The notes beneath the pieces were generated by a model that saw only the letters and a list, made by a program, of their open reading frames with translations, was not told the DNA's origin and ran no database searches. From NCBI GenBank assembly GCA_043424675.1, contig JBHWPB010000027.1, positions 1-32,482 on the forward strand: a stretch of DNA of 32,482 nucleotides, given 5' to 3'. Below, piece by piece: positions 17,696 to 25,043 of this stretch; the stretch's first letter is position 1; every line of letters starts with the position of its first letter. A program made the translations under genes and the position numbers. The DNA is from JBHWPB01 sp043424675 (GTDB lineage Bacteria > Bacillota > Bacilli > Lactobacillales > Carnobacteriaceae_A).

Positions 17696-18454
17696 TTAAT
17701 CCATCGTAAAGCCACTGTCTACTACGATATTTTGTCCAGTTACTGCCCTTGAAGCTTCGCTCCCTAAGAAAGCGACCACTTCAGCAACATCTTCAGGTGC
17801 AGTCACTCTTTTAAGCGCAGAATCGTGAGCGATAGATTGAAAGACCTCGTCGGAAGTTTCACTGCTGGCATCCGTCTTTTTCAAAATTCCTCCTGAGACC
17901 ATGTTCATTGTAATGCCATAAGCACCTAATTCTTTGGCCATATTGCGAGTGAAACCCAAAAGCGCTGCTTTGGATGTCGTGTATTCGTGGTAAGTAACGA
18001 CAGGGTTTTGGAAGAGATTGGTTCCAATGTTGATAATGCGACCGTAATTTTCTTTCTTCATGGCGGGAAGGACTGCTTGCACAGTATTCAACGAACTTTG
18101 AACAGCTCCTTCGAATTGTTCCTTGTAGTGATTCCAAGTCAGCTTCTCTACCGGATCTTGTTTCTCTGGATTAAAGGTAAAATTAATCAGAGCATTGTTT
18201 ACGAGCACATCGATATGACCAAAAGAAGATAAAGCTTCTTCTACCATTGCATTCACTTGCTCTCTGTCACGAACGTCAGCTTGAACAGCTCGTGCTCTGT
18301 CTTCTCCTATCTCTTTGACAACTTCTTCTGCTTTAGCTTTGCTCTTGTGATAGTTAACGATAACCTTGTAGCCTTGTCTGCCAAATAGTAAAGCGGTCTC
18401 CCTACCTAACCCTCGACTTGCGCCAGTAATCAATACAACTTTTTGAGTCGTCAC
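17696..18454 (-). CDS. SDR-family NAD(P)-dependent oxidoreductase (3-oxoacyl-ACP reductase-like)
   Basis: A classical short-chain dehydrogenase of 252 residues: cofactor motif TGASRGLG (10-17), VNNA in DVLVNNALINF (83-93), active-site Y158-T-T-S-K162, and C-terminal VTGQNIVVDSGFTMD. The position of the usual catalytic Ser (13 before Tyr) is Thr145 in INIGTNLFQ, a conservative but uncommon change. Sequence flavour is that of FabG-like reductases, but it is away from any fab cluster, so the substrate is unknown. The start is GTG at 18454 with AAGGAGGGG about 7 nt upstream. It is a single gene on the minus strand, placed between dgkB and rlmCD, which are usually adjacent. Confidence 0.87.
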   Translation of the reverse strand: MTTQKVVLITGASRGLGRETALLFGRQGYKVIVNYHKSKAKAEEVVKEIGEDRARAVQADVRDREQVNAMVEEALSSFGHIDVLVNNALINFTFNPEKQDPVEKLTWNHYKEQFEGAVQSSLNTVQAVLPAMKKENYGRIINIGTNLFQNPVVTYHEYTTSKAALLGFTRNMAKELGAYGITMNMVSGGILKKTDASSETSDEVFQSIAHDSALKRVTAPEDVAEVVAFLGSEASRAVTGQNIVVDSGFTMD

Positions 18455-18593
18455 TTTGTACCCCTCCTTGAGGATTTATTTGTCAAATGAGGTGCTTTAA
18501 CTTACCCTTAAGATACCAAAGTTGAGAAAAGAAGCACATGAATAAGCTTGAGAGAGTCACACAGTATGGACATTCGGTTTTACAGCGGATGGA

Positions 18594-18602
18594 TGGTACA
18601 AT
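18594..18602 (+). promoter_or_regulatory. Extended -10 promoter for rlmCD
   Basis: TG-G-TACAAT (TG 18594-18595, -10 18597-18602) with no strong -35; the ATG of rlmCD is 30 nt downstream. The region 18455-18590 shows nothing else clear. Confidence 0.45.
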
Positions 18603-18631
18603 GATAGAAAAAGAATTGAACGGTGGTAGAA

Positions 18632-20014
18632 ATGTCTAAGAAAAAGAAGATACCAGTAAAAAAGAATGAGTTTTATACAGCAGTAGTCGAAGACTTGTCC
18701 CATGAAGGTATGGGAGTAGTAAGAGTAGAAAGCTACACTTTATTTGTAGAAGGTGCTTTGCCAGGTGAAAAGATAGAATTAAAAGTAGTCAAGACGGGCA
18801 AGAAATTCGGATTTGGAAAATTAACAGAGATTTTAGAAGTAAGCCCTCATCGTGTCGCCCTCGAGGATGAAGAGGATATCTATCGCCAAACCGGAACAAT
18901 GCCGCTGCAGCATATGACTTATGAAACACAGTTGAAATTCAAGCAGAATCAAGTGGATCAAAACTTTAAAAGGATAGGTCATTTAGAAGATGTGCCTGTT
19001 TTTGAAACGCTGGGGATGGATAATCCTTATGGTTACCGTAACAAAGCACAGATTCCTGTGCGGGAAATAGATGGGAAGATCACGACAGGGTTCTATCGGA
19101 AACGAAGCCATGACCTGATCCCAATGGAAGACTTTCAGATACAGGATCCAGAAATCGACAGAGCTTTGATTGTTGTCCGTGACATTTTAAGAGAATTCGA
19201 TGCAGAAGCATATAATGAAACCGAACATTCTGGAAATATCCGCCACATTGTTATCAGACGCGGCTACTACACAGAAGAGTTAATGATTGTCTTGGTCACG
19301 AGACTCGATGAGATAGAACACAGTGAAGAAATTACAGAAAGAATCGTAGAAGAATTACCTGAAACAGTGAGCATCATGCAAAACATCAACCCTGAAAAGA
19401 CTAATGTCATTCTCGGAAAAGAATCTCAAGTCCTTTTTGGCGACGACAAATACCACGATCGCATTTTCGATTACCTTTTTGAAATATCCCACCAATCTTT
19501 TTACCAGATTAACCCGACACAGACTGAAAAACTGTATCAGACGGCTCTAGATTTTGCTGATTTGTCAGGCAATGAAGTGGTGGTCGATGCTTACTCAGGA
19601 ATAGGAACACTCTCTATTGTACTGGCAGAAAAAGCGCGGCAAGTTTACGGTGTCGAAATCGTTGAACCGGCAGTGGATAATGCAAGACGAAATGCCCAGT
19701 TGAATGCTGTAGATAATGTAGAGTTTGTAGTAGGCCAAGCAGAAAAAATTCTTCCGCAATGGGCACAAGAAGGACGACAAGTAGATGCGATCGTTGTGGA
19801 TCCTCCACGCAAAGGGTTAGACCGCGACTTTATTGATGCCGCTTTAGAAATCGGACCCGAAACTTTTATATACGTCAGTTGCAATCCTTCTACTTTAGCA
19901 CGTGACTTAAAGATATTTAATGAAAGTGGATATGACGTCATAAAGGCTCAACCTGTCGACATGTTTCCTCAGACTACACATATCGAGAGTGTCACGAAAT
20001 TGGTAAAACGATAA
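18632..20014 (+). CDS. rlmCD: 23S rRNA (uracil-5)-methyltransferase RlmCD/RumA family
   Basis: A 460-residue SAM-dependent m5U methyltransferase. It has an N-terminal TRAM domain (about 10-70, VVEDLSHEGMGVVRVE), a central domain, and a C-terminal Rossmann fold with QINPTQTEKLY, SAM motif DAYSGIGTLSIVLA, VDPPRKGLD and the catalytic cysteine in YVSCNPSTLARDL. Family enzymes with an Fe-S cluster have CGGCxLQH after the TRAM domain; here the aligned segment reads RQTGTMPLQHM (85-95), so the cysteines are absent. In Gram-positives one enzyme often modifies both U747 and U1939 (RlmCD). ATG at 18632 is preferred over the in-frame GTG at 18623, which overlaps the ribosome site GGTGG. The gene has its own promoter and ends at a strong terminator. 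Confidence 0.92.
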   Translation: MSKKKKIPVKKNEFYTAVVEDLSHEGMGVVRVESYTLFVEGALPGEKIELKVVKTGKKFGFGKLTEILEVSPHRVALEDEEDIYRQTGTMPLQHMTYETQLKFKQNQVDQNFKRIGHLEDVPVFETLGMDNPYGYRNKAQIPVREIDGKITTGFYRKRSHDLIPMEDFQIQDPEIDRALIVVRDILREFDAEAYNETEHSGNIRHIVIRRGYYTEELMIVLVTRLDEIEHSEEITERIVEELPETVSIMQNINPEKTNVILGKESQVLFGDDKYHDRIFDYLFEISHQSFYQINPTQTEKLYQTALDFADLSGNEVVVDAYSGIGTLSIVLAEKARQVYGVEIVEPAVDNARRNAQLNAVDNVEFVVGQAEKILPQWAQEGRQVDAIVVDPPRKGLDRDFIDAALEIGPETFIYVSCNPSTLARDLKIFNESGYDVIKAQPVDMFPQTTHIESVTKLVKR

Positions 20015-20029
20015 ACCGATTGTAATAAA

Positions 20030-20065
20030 AAATGAGTTCAGATTATTATTGATCTGAACTCATTT
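20030..20065. terminator. Bidirectional terminator between rlmCD and pspC-like gene
   Basis: A perfect 14-bp stem AAATGAGTTCAGAT (20030-20043) / ATCTGAACTCATTT (20052-20065), 8-nt loop. Plus-strand tail is TTTATTAATTTTT; minus-strand tail is TTTTTATTACA. It serves both convergent genes. Confidence 0.93.
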
Positions 20066-20073
20066 ATTAATTT

Positions 20074-20271
20074 TTATACTACAGGTTCTTCAGGAATGAT
20101 AATCCAAGCAATCAGATAAATGAAAAGAGTCGCGAAATTAAAGAAGAACAACAGGGCAACAAGTAAACGGATGATAGTCGGATCCATTCTAAAATAGTGG
20201 CCTAATCCGCCACATACACCCGCTATCATATTATCATCGCGCGACCGGTATAGTTTCTTTTTACTACTCAT
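20074..20271 (-). CDS. PspC-domain small membrane protein
   Basis: A 65-residue protein consisting only of a PspC domain: KKLYRSRDDNMIAGVCGGLG (5-24) then HYFRMDPTIIRL and one long hydrophobic segment (about 36-58, ALLFFFNFATLFIYLIAWII) ending in PEEPVV. PspC proteins take part in envelope-stress sensing; small versions like this are common in Firmicutes and their partners are not known here. A good AGGAGGAT ribosome site precedes the ATG, and a well-matched promoter lies upstream. Confidence 0.9.
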   Translation of the reverse strand: MSSKKKLYRSRDDNMIAGVCGGLGHYFRMDPTIIRLLVALLFFFNFATLFIYLIAWIIIPEEPVV

Positions 20272-20316
20272 AGCTCATCCTCCTCTATTTAATTAGCTTC
20301 AGTTTCTTCAATTCTC

Positions 20317-20345
20317 ATCATAAACCGATTGAAGATAATTGTCGA
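20317..20345 (-). promoter_or_regulatory. Promoter of the pspC-like gene
   Basis: Minus-strand -35 TCGACA (20340-20345), 17-bp spacer, -10 TATGAT (20317-20322). Both hexamers match the sigma-A consensus in five of six positions. Confidence 0.7.
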
Positions 20346-20370
20346 GAATCTACTTTTTAACACTTTGCTT

Positions 20371-20399
20371 TTCAAATCTCTCAAAATATCTTGTATAAT
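20371..20399 (+). promoter_or_regulatory. Promoter of the DUF1801 gene
   Basis: -35 TTCAAA (20371-20376), 17-bp spacer, perfect -10 TATAAT (20394-20399). The GTG start is 33 nt further on. Confidence 0.75.
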
Positions 20400-20432
20400 A
20401 GGATTGACAAAAATAAGATAGGGGGGATTGTA

Positions 20433-20801
20433 GTGGATGACTTCAAAGCATACTTAGAGTCGATCGATGACATATCGCACAGAGAACGGATGGAAGAAAT
20501 TTTAAGTTGGGTAGCGGAGAATTATCCAGAACTAGACACGCGAATGGCTTGGAATCAACCCATGTTTATACATGAAGATACTTACATTATCGGTTTCAGC
20601 CACTCAAAAAAGCATATCTCCATGTCCCCGGAAGCAAAGCCGATTCAAGAATTTGAATATTTAATAGAAGAAGCAGGGTTAAGTTATACAGATAATATCA
20701 TTCGAATCCGCTTTGAAGATCGGGTTCCTTATGAATTGTTGAAGACACTGATTGACTACAATATAGAAGATAAGGCAGGATATACAAGATTTTGGCGCTA
20801 A
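20433..20801 (+). CDS. DUF1801 / frataxin-like (YdhG/Fra) protein
   Basis: A 122-residue protein of the DUF1801 family, resembling B. subtilis YdhG (Fra), described as a frataxin-like iron chaperone. Features are the helical N-terminus (DDFKAYLESIDDISHRERM), the block MAWNQPMFIHEDTYIIGFSH, HISMSPEAKPIQEF, and the C-terminal helix VPYELLKTLIDYNIEDKA. The start is taken as GTG at 20433, because AGGGGGG (20420-20426) lies 6 nt upstream; the frame is open further 5' to 20391 but that stretch contains the -10 box. The iron role is inferred from the family only. It is monocistronic, with a promoter and a weak terminator. Confidence 0.82.
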   Translation: MDDFKAYLESIDDISHRERMEEILSWVAENYPELDTRMAWNQPMFIHEDTYIIGFSHSKKHISMSPEAKPIQEFEYLIEEAGLSYTDNIIRIRFEDRVPYELLKTLIDYNIEDKAGYTRFWR

Positions 20802-20811
20802 TATAAACAGG

Positions 20812-20847
20812 AAAAGGAGCCTAGCAAAAGTAGTTAAACTCCTTTTT
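20812..20847 (+). terminator. Weak terminator after the DUF1801 gene
   Basis: An 8-bp stem AAAAGGAG (20812-20819) / CTCCTTTT (20839-20846) with a 19-nt loop and a five-base T-run. The long loop makes it weak. Confidence 0.5.
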
Positions 20848-20922
20848 AATTCCCATATCTAAAATACGAGGATAATCGAATAATAGGCAGACTAAACATA
20901 CTTAAAGGAGTAAAAAATAAGA

Positions 20923-21750
20923 ATGAAAGCTATCTCATGGAATATTGATTCATTGAATGCTGCACTGACAAGCGATTCAAACCGCGCTCAAATGTCGAGA
21001 CAGGTTTTGCGAGACATTGTAGTGGAAGATCCAGATATTATCGCAATCCAAGAAACTAAACTCAGAGCAACAGGGCCGGCAAAAAAACATCTTGATATAC
21101 TAAATGATAAACTTTCAGATTATAAAATAGTCTGGAACAGTTCAGAAGAACCTGCTCGAAAAAGTTATGCTGGAACCATGTTCTTATATAAAGACCATCT
21201 TTCTCCAGAAGTCACTTATCCAAAAATTGGAGCACCAGATACCATGGATCTTGAAGGGCGTATTATCACTTTAGAGTTCGAAGAAGTTTTTGTCACCCAA
21301 GTTTATACTCCCAATGCAGGATCCGAGCTGGCACGTTTGGAAGAACGCCAGATATGGGACGAAAGATATGCGGAGTATCTCGCTGATTTAGATAACCAAA
21401 AATCTGTTATAGCAGCAGGAGACTATAATGTTGCTCACAGAGAAATCGACTTGGCTCATCCAGAAAACAACCGTCGTTCAGCAGGGTTTACAGATGAAGA
21501 ACGTGAAGGTTTTACTCGTTTATTAGACCAGGGCTTTACAGACACTTTCCGTCATCTTCATGGTGATGTAGAAGATATCTATACTTGGTGGGCTCAGCGA
21601 GCAAAAACGAGTAAGATTAATAACTCAGGATGGAGAATTGACTATTGGCTTGTAAGTGACCGCCTTTGCGATCGTGTCCAGAAATCTGAAATGATGGACT
21701 CTGGACCCAGACAAGATCACACTCCGATACTTTTAGAACTCGATTTCTGA
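20923..21750 (+). CDS. exoA: Exodeoxyribonuclease III (AP endonuclease)
   Basis: A 275-residue enzyme of the exonuclease III/ExoA family that cleaves DNA at abasic sites and degrades 3' ends in base-excision repair. All active-site blocks are present: ISWNIDSLNA (N-terminus), the metal-binding Glu in IAIQETKL, QVYTPNAGSELARLEER, GDYNVAHREIDLAHP, YTWW, RIDYWLVSDRL and the catalytic QDHTPILLEL near the C-terminus. ATG at 20923 follows AAAGGAG by about 12 nt. Single gene ending at a strong terminator shared with the convergent mgtC-like gene. Confidence 0.96.
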   Translation: MKAISWNIDSLNAALTSDSNRAQMSRQVLRDIVVEDPDIIAIQETKLRATGPAKKHLDILNDKLSDYKIVWNSSEEPARKSYAGTMFLYKDHLSPEVTYPKIGAPDTMDLEGRIITLEFEEVFVTQVYTPNAGSELARLEERQIWDERYAEYLADLDNQKSVIAAGDYNVAHREIDLAHPENNRRSAGFTDEEREGFTRLLDQGFTDTFRHLHGDVEDIYTWWAQRAKTSKINNSGWRIDYWLVSDRLCDRVQKSEMMDSGPRQDHTPILLELDF

Positions 21751-21839
21751 GAAAACACATGACAAAAGGGCTATCTGAATGAGAGTTATTATCACTCAGC
21801 GTCTGGCAACACTCTGTAAATAAGCTGATAATATTGATC

Positions 21840-21873
21840 AAAAAGACCTCGGCTTGACGCCCGAGGTCTTTTT
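21840..21873. terminator. Bidirectional terminator between exoA and mgtC-like gene
   Basis: A perfect 13-bp GC-rich stem AAAAAGACCTCGG (21840-21852) / CCGAGGTCTTTTT (21861-21873), 8-nt loop, with T-runs on both strands. The 89 nt between exoA and this stem hold no gene. Confidence 0.93.
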
Positions 21874-21929
21874 ACATATTATTCTTTAGTTGGTTTGTTC
21901 TTCATATCATTATTGACCTTGAGAAGGAA

Positions 21930-22643
21930 TTAATCCGTTACATTGACTGCATAATAAATGCCGGGAAGATTTTTGACGCCATTGATGAAATCAGCTTCAC
22001 TCATATCCTCGCCTAGATCGACAGTCACTTTAAAGAAGACAGTGAGATCTTCTTCATTCTCTTGATTAGGTCGATGTTCGATATCGATATCCATAATTCT
22101 AATCCTTTGGTTGGCAGAATAATCGAGGAAACCTCTTACGCCCGTTTCACTATAAATGAGAAGAGTCAGTTCATAGACTTCTACACTGCGTTGGATAGCA
22201 CGTTTAAGAGGGCGTAGGACAGTGACGACGGTGAGAACAGCTGCTGTCGACAAGATAGCAAGTCCATAATAACCGATTCCGACCGCCATACCGATTGCAG
22301 CAGCTACCCAAAGGCCTGCAGCTGTAGTCAATCCTTTGACACGATTATCATTGGTCACTAGGATGGTACCCGCTCCAATAAATCCAATTCCGCTGACGAC
22401 TTGAGCTCCCATACGGGTAATATCGACTGACGCATCAGGGTAAGTATAATAAATATACTCATTAGTAAGCATAATGATAGTGGCACCTAGAGAAACCAAC
22501 ATATGAGTTCTCAATCCTGCAGAACGATGTTTGATATCACGTTCCATTCCGATCAATCCGCTTAATAGGATGGATAAGACGACTCGAGAAAGAACGGTCG
22601 AAAAACTCAATATTTGTAGATTTAATGAAAGATTATTAAACAC
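21930..22643 (-). CDS. MgtC/SapB-family membrane protein
   Basis: A 237-residue protein with the MgtC membrane domain: LSRVVLSILLSGLIGMERD (N-terminal, with the conserved GxERD), KHRSAGLRTHMLVSLGA, MGAQVVSGIGFIGAGTI and VKGLTTAAGLWVAAAIGMAV, i.e. about five transmembrane helices in residues 15-145. A soluble ACT-like domain follows (about 150-237). Relatives affect Mg2+ limitation survival or ATP synthase activity; in non-pathogens the role is unknown. The start is GTG at 22643 with GAGGCG a few bases upstream. Single gene with an extended -10 promoter. Confidence 0.92.
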   Translation of the reverse strand: MFNNLSLNLQILSFSTVLSRVVLSILLSGLIGMERDIKHRSAGLRTHMLVSLGATIIMLTNEYIYYTYPDASVDITRMGAQVVSGIGFIGAGTILVTNDNRVKGLTTAAGLWVAAAIGMAVGIGYYGLAILSTAAVLTVVTVLRPLKRAIQRSVEVYELTLLIYSETGVRGFLDYSANQRIRIMDIDIEHRPNQENEEDLTVFFKVTVDLGEDMSEADFINGVKNLPGIYYAVNVTD

Positions 22644-22678
22644 GGGAACGCCTCATTTCTTCTAGTAAATATATAGAG

Positions 22679-22687
22679 ATTATACCA
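22679..22687 (-). promoter_or_regulatory. Extended -10 promoter of the mgtC-like gene
   Basis: Minus strand TG-G-TATAAT: perfect -10 at 22679-22684 with TG at 22686-22687. The -35 is weak (TTCAAT, 16 bp upstream). Confidence 0.55.
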
Positions 22688-22723
22688 CGTCTATGTTTTT
22701 ATTGAAGAGAGGGAGAGGCTTTG

Positions 22724-22752
22724 TTGCAGTGTGGAGATATAGCCTTTATAAT
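22724..22752 (+). promoter_or_regulatory. Promoter of the ydbC-like gene
   Basis: -35 TTGCAG (22724-22729), 17-bp spacer, perfect -10 TATAAT (22747-22752). The GTG start lies 30 nt downstream. Confidence 0.55.
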
Positions 22753-22782
22753 GAAATTGCAACAGAAAAAGGAGGAATTGAA

Positions 22783-23010
22783 GTGGCTGATGAATTCGGT
22801 TTTGAAATAGAGGAACACTTGGGGGTTTTGAGTGAAAAACCAAATGGGTGGAAAAAGGAATTAAATAAAGTGAGTTGGAATGATAGGCCAGCAAAATTTG
22901 ATATCAGAGACTGGTCGCCAGATTATGAAAGAATGAGTAAAGGGATCACTCTATCGGATGACGAAGCAGAATTGTTGAAAGTATTTTTATCAGAAGTTGA
23001 TTTTGATTAA
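22783..23010 (+). CDS. YdbC-family PC4-like ssDNA-binding protein
   Basis: A 75-residue protein of the YdbC family, related to the eukaryotic coactivator PC4/p15 fold that binds single-stranded DNA. Recognised by FGFEIEEHLGVLSEKPNGW, KELNKVSWNDRPAKFDIRDW, and the C-terminal helix GITLSDDEAELLKVFL. GTG at 22783 is chosen because AAAGGAGG (22768-22775) lies 8 nt upstream; an in-frame extension to 22693 would run through the promoter and is rejected. In Lactococcus the homologue was characterised structurally as an oligonucleotide-binding dimer. Probably a housekeeping nucleic-acid binder; monocistronic. Confidence 0.85.
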   Translation: MADEFGFEIEEHLGVLSEKPNGWKKELNKVSWNDRPAKFDIRDWSPDYERMSKGITLSDDEAELLKVFLSEVDFD

Positions 23011-23019
23011 TCCACTGAG

Positions 23020-23050
23020 AAGCTAGGGCAAAAAGCTCCTAGCTTTTTTT
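23020..23050 (+). terminator. Terminator after the ydbC-like gene
   Basis: An 8-bp stem AAGCTAGG (23020-23027) / CCTAGCTT (23038-23045), 10-nt loop, followed by a run of seven T. Confidence 0.85.
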
Positions 23051-23179
23051 GTAGAAATTATGAATGAAACAAAGGATGAGTAAACAGCTTTATTAACGAT
23101 GGCAAAAGAAATCTTATTATCTCTATATATGGTAAAATGGATTCAAATTTCAGTTGGAAGTCAGCGGTTGGGGGGAAAT

Positions 23180-23839
23180 ATGATTATACGGGCCATAATT
23201 ATGATTGTTTCTTATTATACTATCAACTTTGCAGCCTGGAATCTGCTAATTAACAGCAAAGGTTTTTCTCCAGCTAATGCTTTGATGATGAGCTACGGAA
23301 TATTGTTTTTTATTAGCTTAGCGGTCTATGGAGAACATCTGTTAACAGAATGGAAGAGACTGAAGAAACAATGGGATGTCCCTCTCAAGTTTTTGTCCCA
23401 GCTAGTCGTTTATTGTATTTTAGTATTGACAGTAACGATTTCTATTGTTTTTTTAGTTACGCAATTATTTAATATTGATCCTGTTCCACAATATCAGAAT
23501 AATATCGAATATATCATAGAAGAAGTAACAGTTCTTTTAAGCTTTTTAATTATAGTTATCTTGGGACCGATTATTGAAGAAATAACTTTTAGGGAAGCCT
23601 CTATCGGCTGGGTAGACGATTATAATAACCAGCTGATGCTTTATATGGGAGTGGCTTCTATTCTATTTTTTAACTTCCTTTATATGGCTGATCCTTCAGA
23701 ATTTTTTTACTATCTTCCTTTCTCATTCTTATTAACCGATTATTATTTTCGGAAATATCGTAATATTTGGGCTTCTATAGCTTTGCATAGCTTAATTAAA
23801 TTGTTTTATTTTATTTTGACTTATGTTGGCGCTTTTTGA
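23180..23839 (+). CDS. CPBP-type (Abi/CAAX protease-like) membrane protein, degenerate motifs
   Basis: A 219-residue, very hydrophobic protein with several transmembrane helices. ILGPIIEEITFREASIG (128-143) carries the EExxxR motif of CPBP (type II CAAX prenyl endopeptidase-like) proteins: Glu133, Glu134, Arg138. The second motif FxxxH has Tyr168 in place of His (FNFLY), and the third, usually HxxxN, is H203-SLI-K207. Two of the usual catalytic or metal-binding positions are therefore changed, so it may not be an active protease. ATG at 23180 is supported by GGGGGG (23170-23175) 4-5 nt upstream; the longer frame to the ATG at 23099 has no ribosome site and contains a likely -10 (TGGTAAAAT, 23130-23138). 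CPBP proteins in lactic acid bacteria are tied to bacteriocin immunity or secretion, but no such genes are near. Confidence 0.75.
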   Translation: MIIRAIIMIVSYYTINFAAWNLLINSKGFSPANALMMSYGILFFISLAVYGEHLLTEWKRLKKQWDVPLKFLSQLVVYCILVLTVTISIVFLVTQLFNIDPVPQYQNNIEYIIEEVTVLLSFLIIVILGPIIEEITFREASIGWVDDYNNQLMLYMGVASILFFNFLYMADPSEFFYYLPFSFLLTDYYFRKYRNIWASIALHSLIKLFYFILTYVGAF

Positions 23840-23850
23840 GATAAAGTAAA

Positions 23851-23898
23851 AAAGGGTTCAGCTGTCTCTTTCCTTATAGAAGACAGGCTGAATCCTTT
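23851..23898. terminator. Bidirectional terminator between the CPBP gene and the dehydrogenase gene
   Basis: A long stem: AAAGGGTTCAGCTGTCT (23851-23867) pairs with AGACAGGCTGAATCCTTT (23881-23898) with one bulged G and one G-T pair; 13-nt loop. It lies between convergent genes. Confidence 0.85.
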
Positions 23899-23922
23899 AT
23901 GAGATATGCGACTATTCTCTAA

Positions 23923-24903
23923 TTAAGCTAGTGCTTGGGCACGTTCTTTGCCTAAATCGACACTTTCTTGAATTTTATCAATCGTATTATCCATACGTTT
24001 TTGTTCTTCTTCTGATAAGGAAATATCTATAACACGTACTACACCCTGACGCCCAACAACAGTGGGCACACTGATGGCTAAGTCATTTTCTAAGCCGTAT
24101 GTCCCCTTAACAAGTACTGACGATACAGGATAAATCATTTTCTCATCCAAAAGAATGGAATGAGCAAGTTGGACAGCAGATTGAGCGACAGCAACGTCTG
24201 TTACTCCGAGCTTGTTGTTAGCAACGTCATAAGCACTCTGAACTACTTTTTCAGTTAAATCAGCGGCACTGAGCGTCTCTGCCTCAGGGAAATAAGATTC
24301 TAAATCATCATAGGGAATACCGGCAATCGTTGCCCGGCTTAAAGCAGCAAAGGCAGAGAAACCATGTTCTCCAAGCATATAAGCCTGAACCGCTTGAGGT
24401 GCAACATCATAATGTTTTCCTAAGGTGTATCTTAAGCGGGCAGAATCTAGAAGTGTTCCTGTTCCAAGAACTTTTTCACGAGGATATCCGAAAACTTCGC
24501 TTGTCATGTAAACTGCTGTATCGACAGGGTTGGAGATCCAAATTAAGATGGCATCCGTTGTATATTTTTTAATGTTTTCAACAATTTCCTTGAATATCGG
24601 AACGTTGTTTTCTAACAGGGCCTGACGATCAGCTGGAAGTTCTCCTGGCGGGTAGACATGGGTAGCAGAGATAATGATAACATCAGCATCCTGTAGATCG
24701 GCATAATCTCCGATGTGAACTTTCACATTATGGCGGGAACTCAATCCGGTTGCATGACTTTGGTCTAAGGATTCTCCCTTCAAACGATCGGAACGTGAAT
24801 CGATCGCAACAATTTCACCATACAACCCGCTATTCATTGCTTGCGTGAAAACATGACTTCCCACGTGGCCTACCCCTATTACTCCTAGTTTTTGTGTGTG
24901 CAT
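23923..24903 (-). CDS. L-2-hydroxyacid dehydrogenase (L-lactate / L-2-hydroxyisocaproate type)
   Basis: A 326-residue member of the LDH/MDH superfamily reducing 2-oxoacids with NADH. NAD-binding GVGHVG (10-15), acidic residue ending strand 2 (Asp35), ISNPVDTAVYM, catalytic Asp153 and Arg156 in LLDSARLRY, and catalytic His180 in LGEHGFS. The mobile substrate loop reads YPPGELPADRQALLENN (84-100), not the PQKPGETRLDL of lactate dehydrogenases; the loop arginine is shifted to PADR, reminiscent of the PTGDR loop of L-2-hydroxyisocaproate dehydrogenase. The substrate is thus more likely a branched or bulky 2-oxoacid than pyruvate, but this is inferred. Single gene with a consensus-like promoter and a shared terminator. 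Confidence 0.87.
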   Translation of the reverse strand: MHTQKLGVIGVGHVGSHVFTQAMNSGLYGEIVAIDSRSDRLKGESLDQSHATGLSSRHNVKVHIGDYADLQDADVIIISATHVYPPGELPADRQALLENNVPIFKEIVENIKKYTTDAILIWISNPVDTAVYMTSEVFGYPREKVLGTGTLLDSARLRYTLGKHYDVAPQAVQAYMLGEHGFSAFAALSRATIAGIPYDDLESYFPEAETLSAADLTEKVVQSAYDVANNKLGVTDVAVAQSAVQLAHSILLDEKMIYPVSSVLVKGTYGLENDLAISVPTVVGRQGVVRVIDISLSEEEQKRMDNTIDKIQESVDLGKERAQALA

Positions 24904-24932
24904 AGATATTCTCCTTTTTTATGTTTCTGTTT

Positions 24933-24961
24933 ATTCTAGCTCTTAAGATAATTTAAGTCAA
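24933..24961 (-). promoter_or_regulatory. Promoter of the hydroxyacid dehydrogenase gene
   Basis: Minus-strand -35 TTGACT (24956-24961), 17-bp spacer, -10 TAGAAT (24933-24938); five of six matches in each hexamer. Confidence 0.8.
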
Positions 24962-25043
24962 CGCAAGAAAAAGAAGGTTTAATTTCTGATTTATAATGTT
25001 TGAGGAAACATTTTTTCTGTGGATAGTGTAGAATAAGTTTAGA

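Noticed and set aside
21751..21838. Imperfect inverted repeat CTGAATG...CACTCAG after exoA as a separate small RNA
   Set aside because: Short and imperfect, with no promoter seen; the strong terminator just downstream explains the region.
23099..23179. N-terminal extension of the CPBP-like protein to the ATG at 23099
   Set aside because: No Shine-Dalgarno before 23099, the segment contains a likely extended -10, and ATG 23180 has a strong GGGGGG site.
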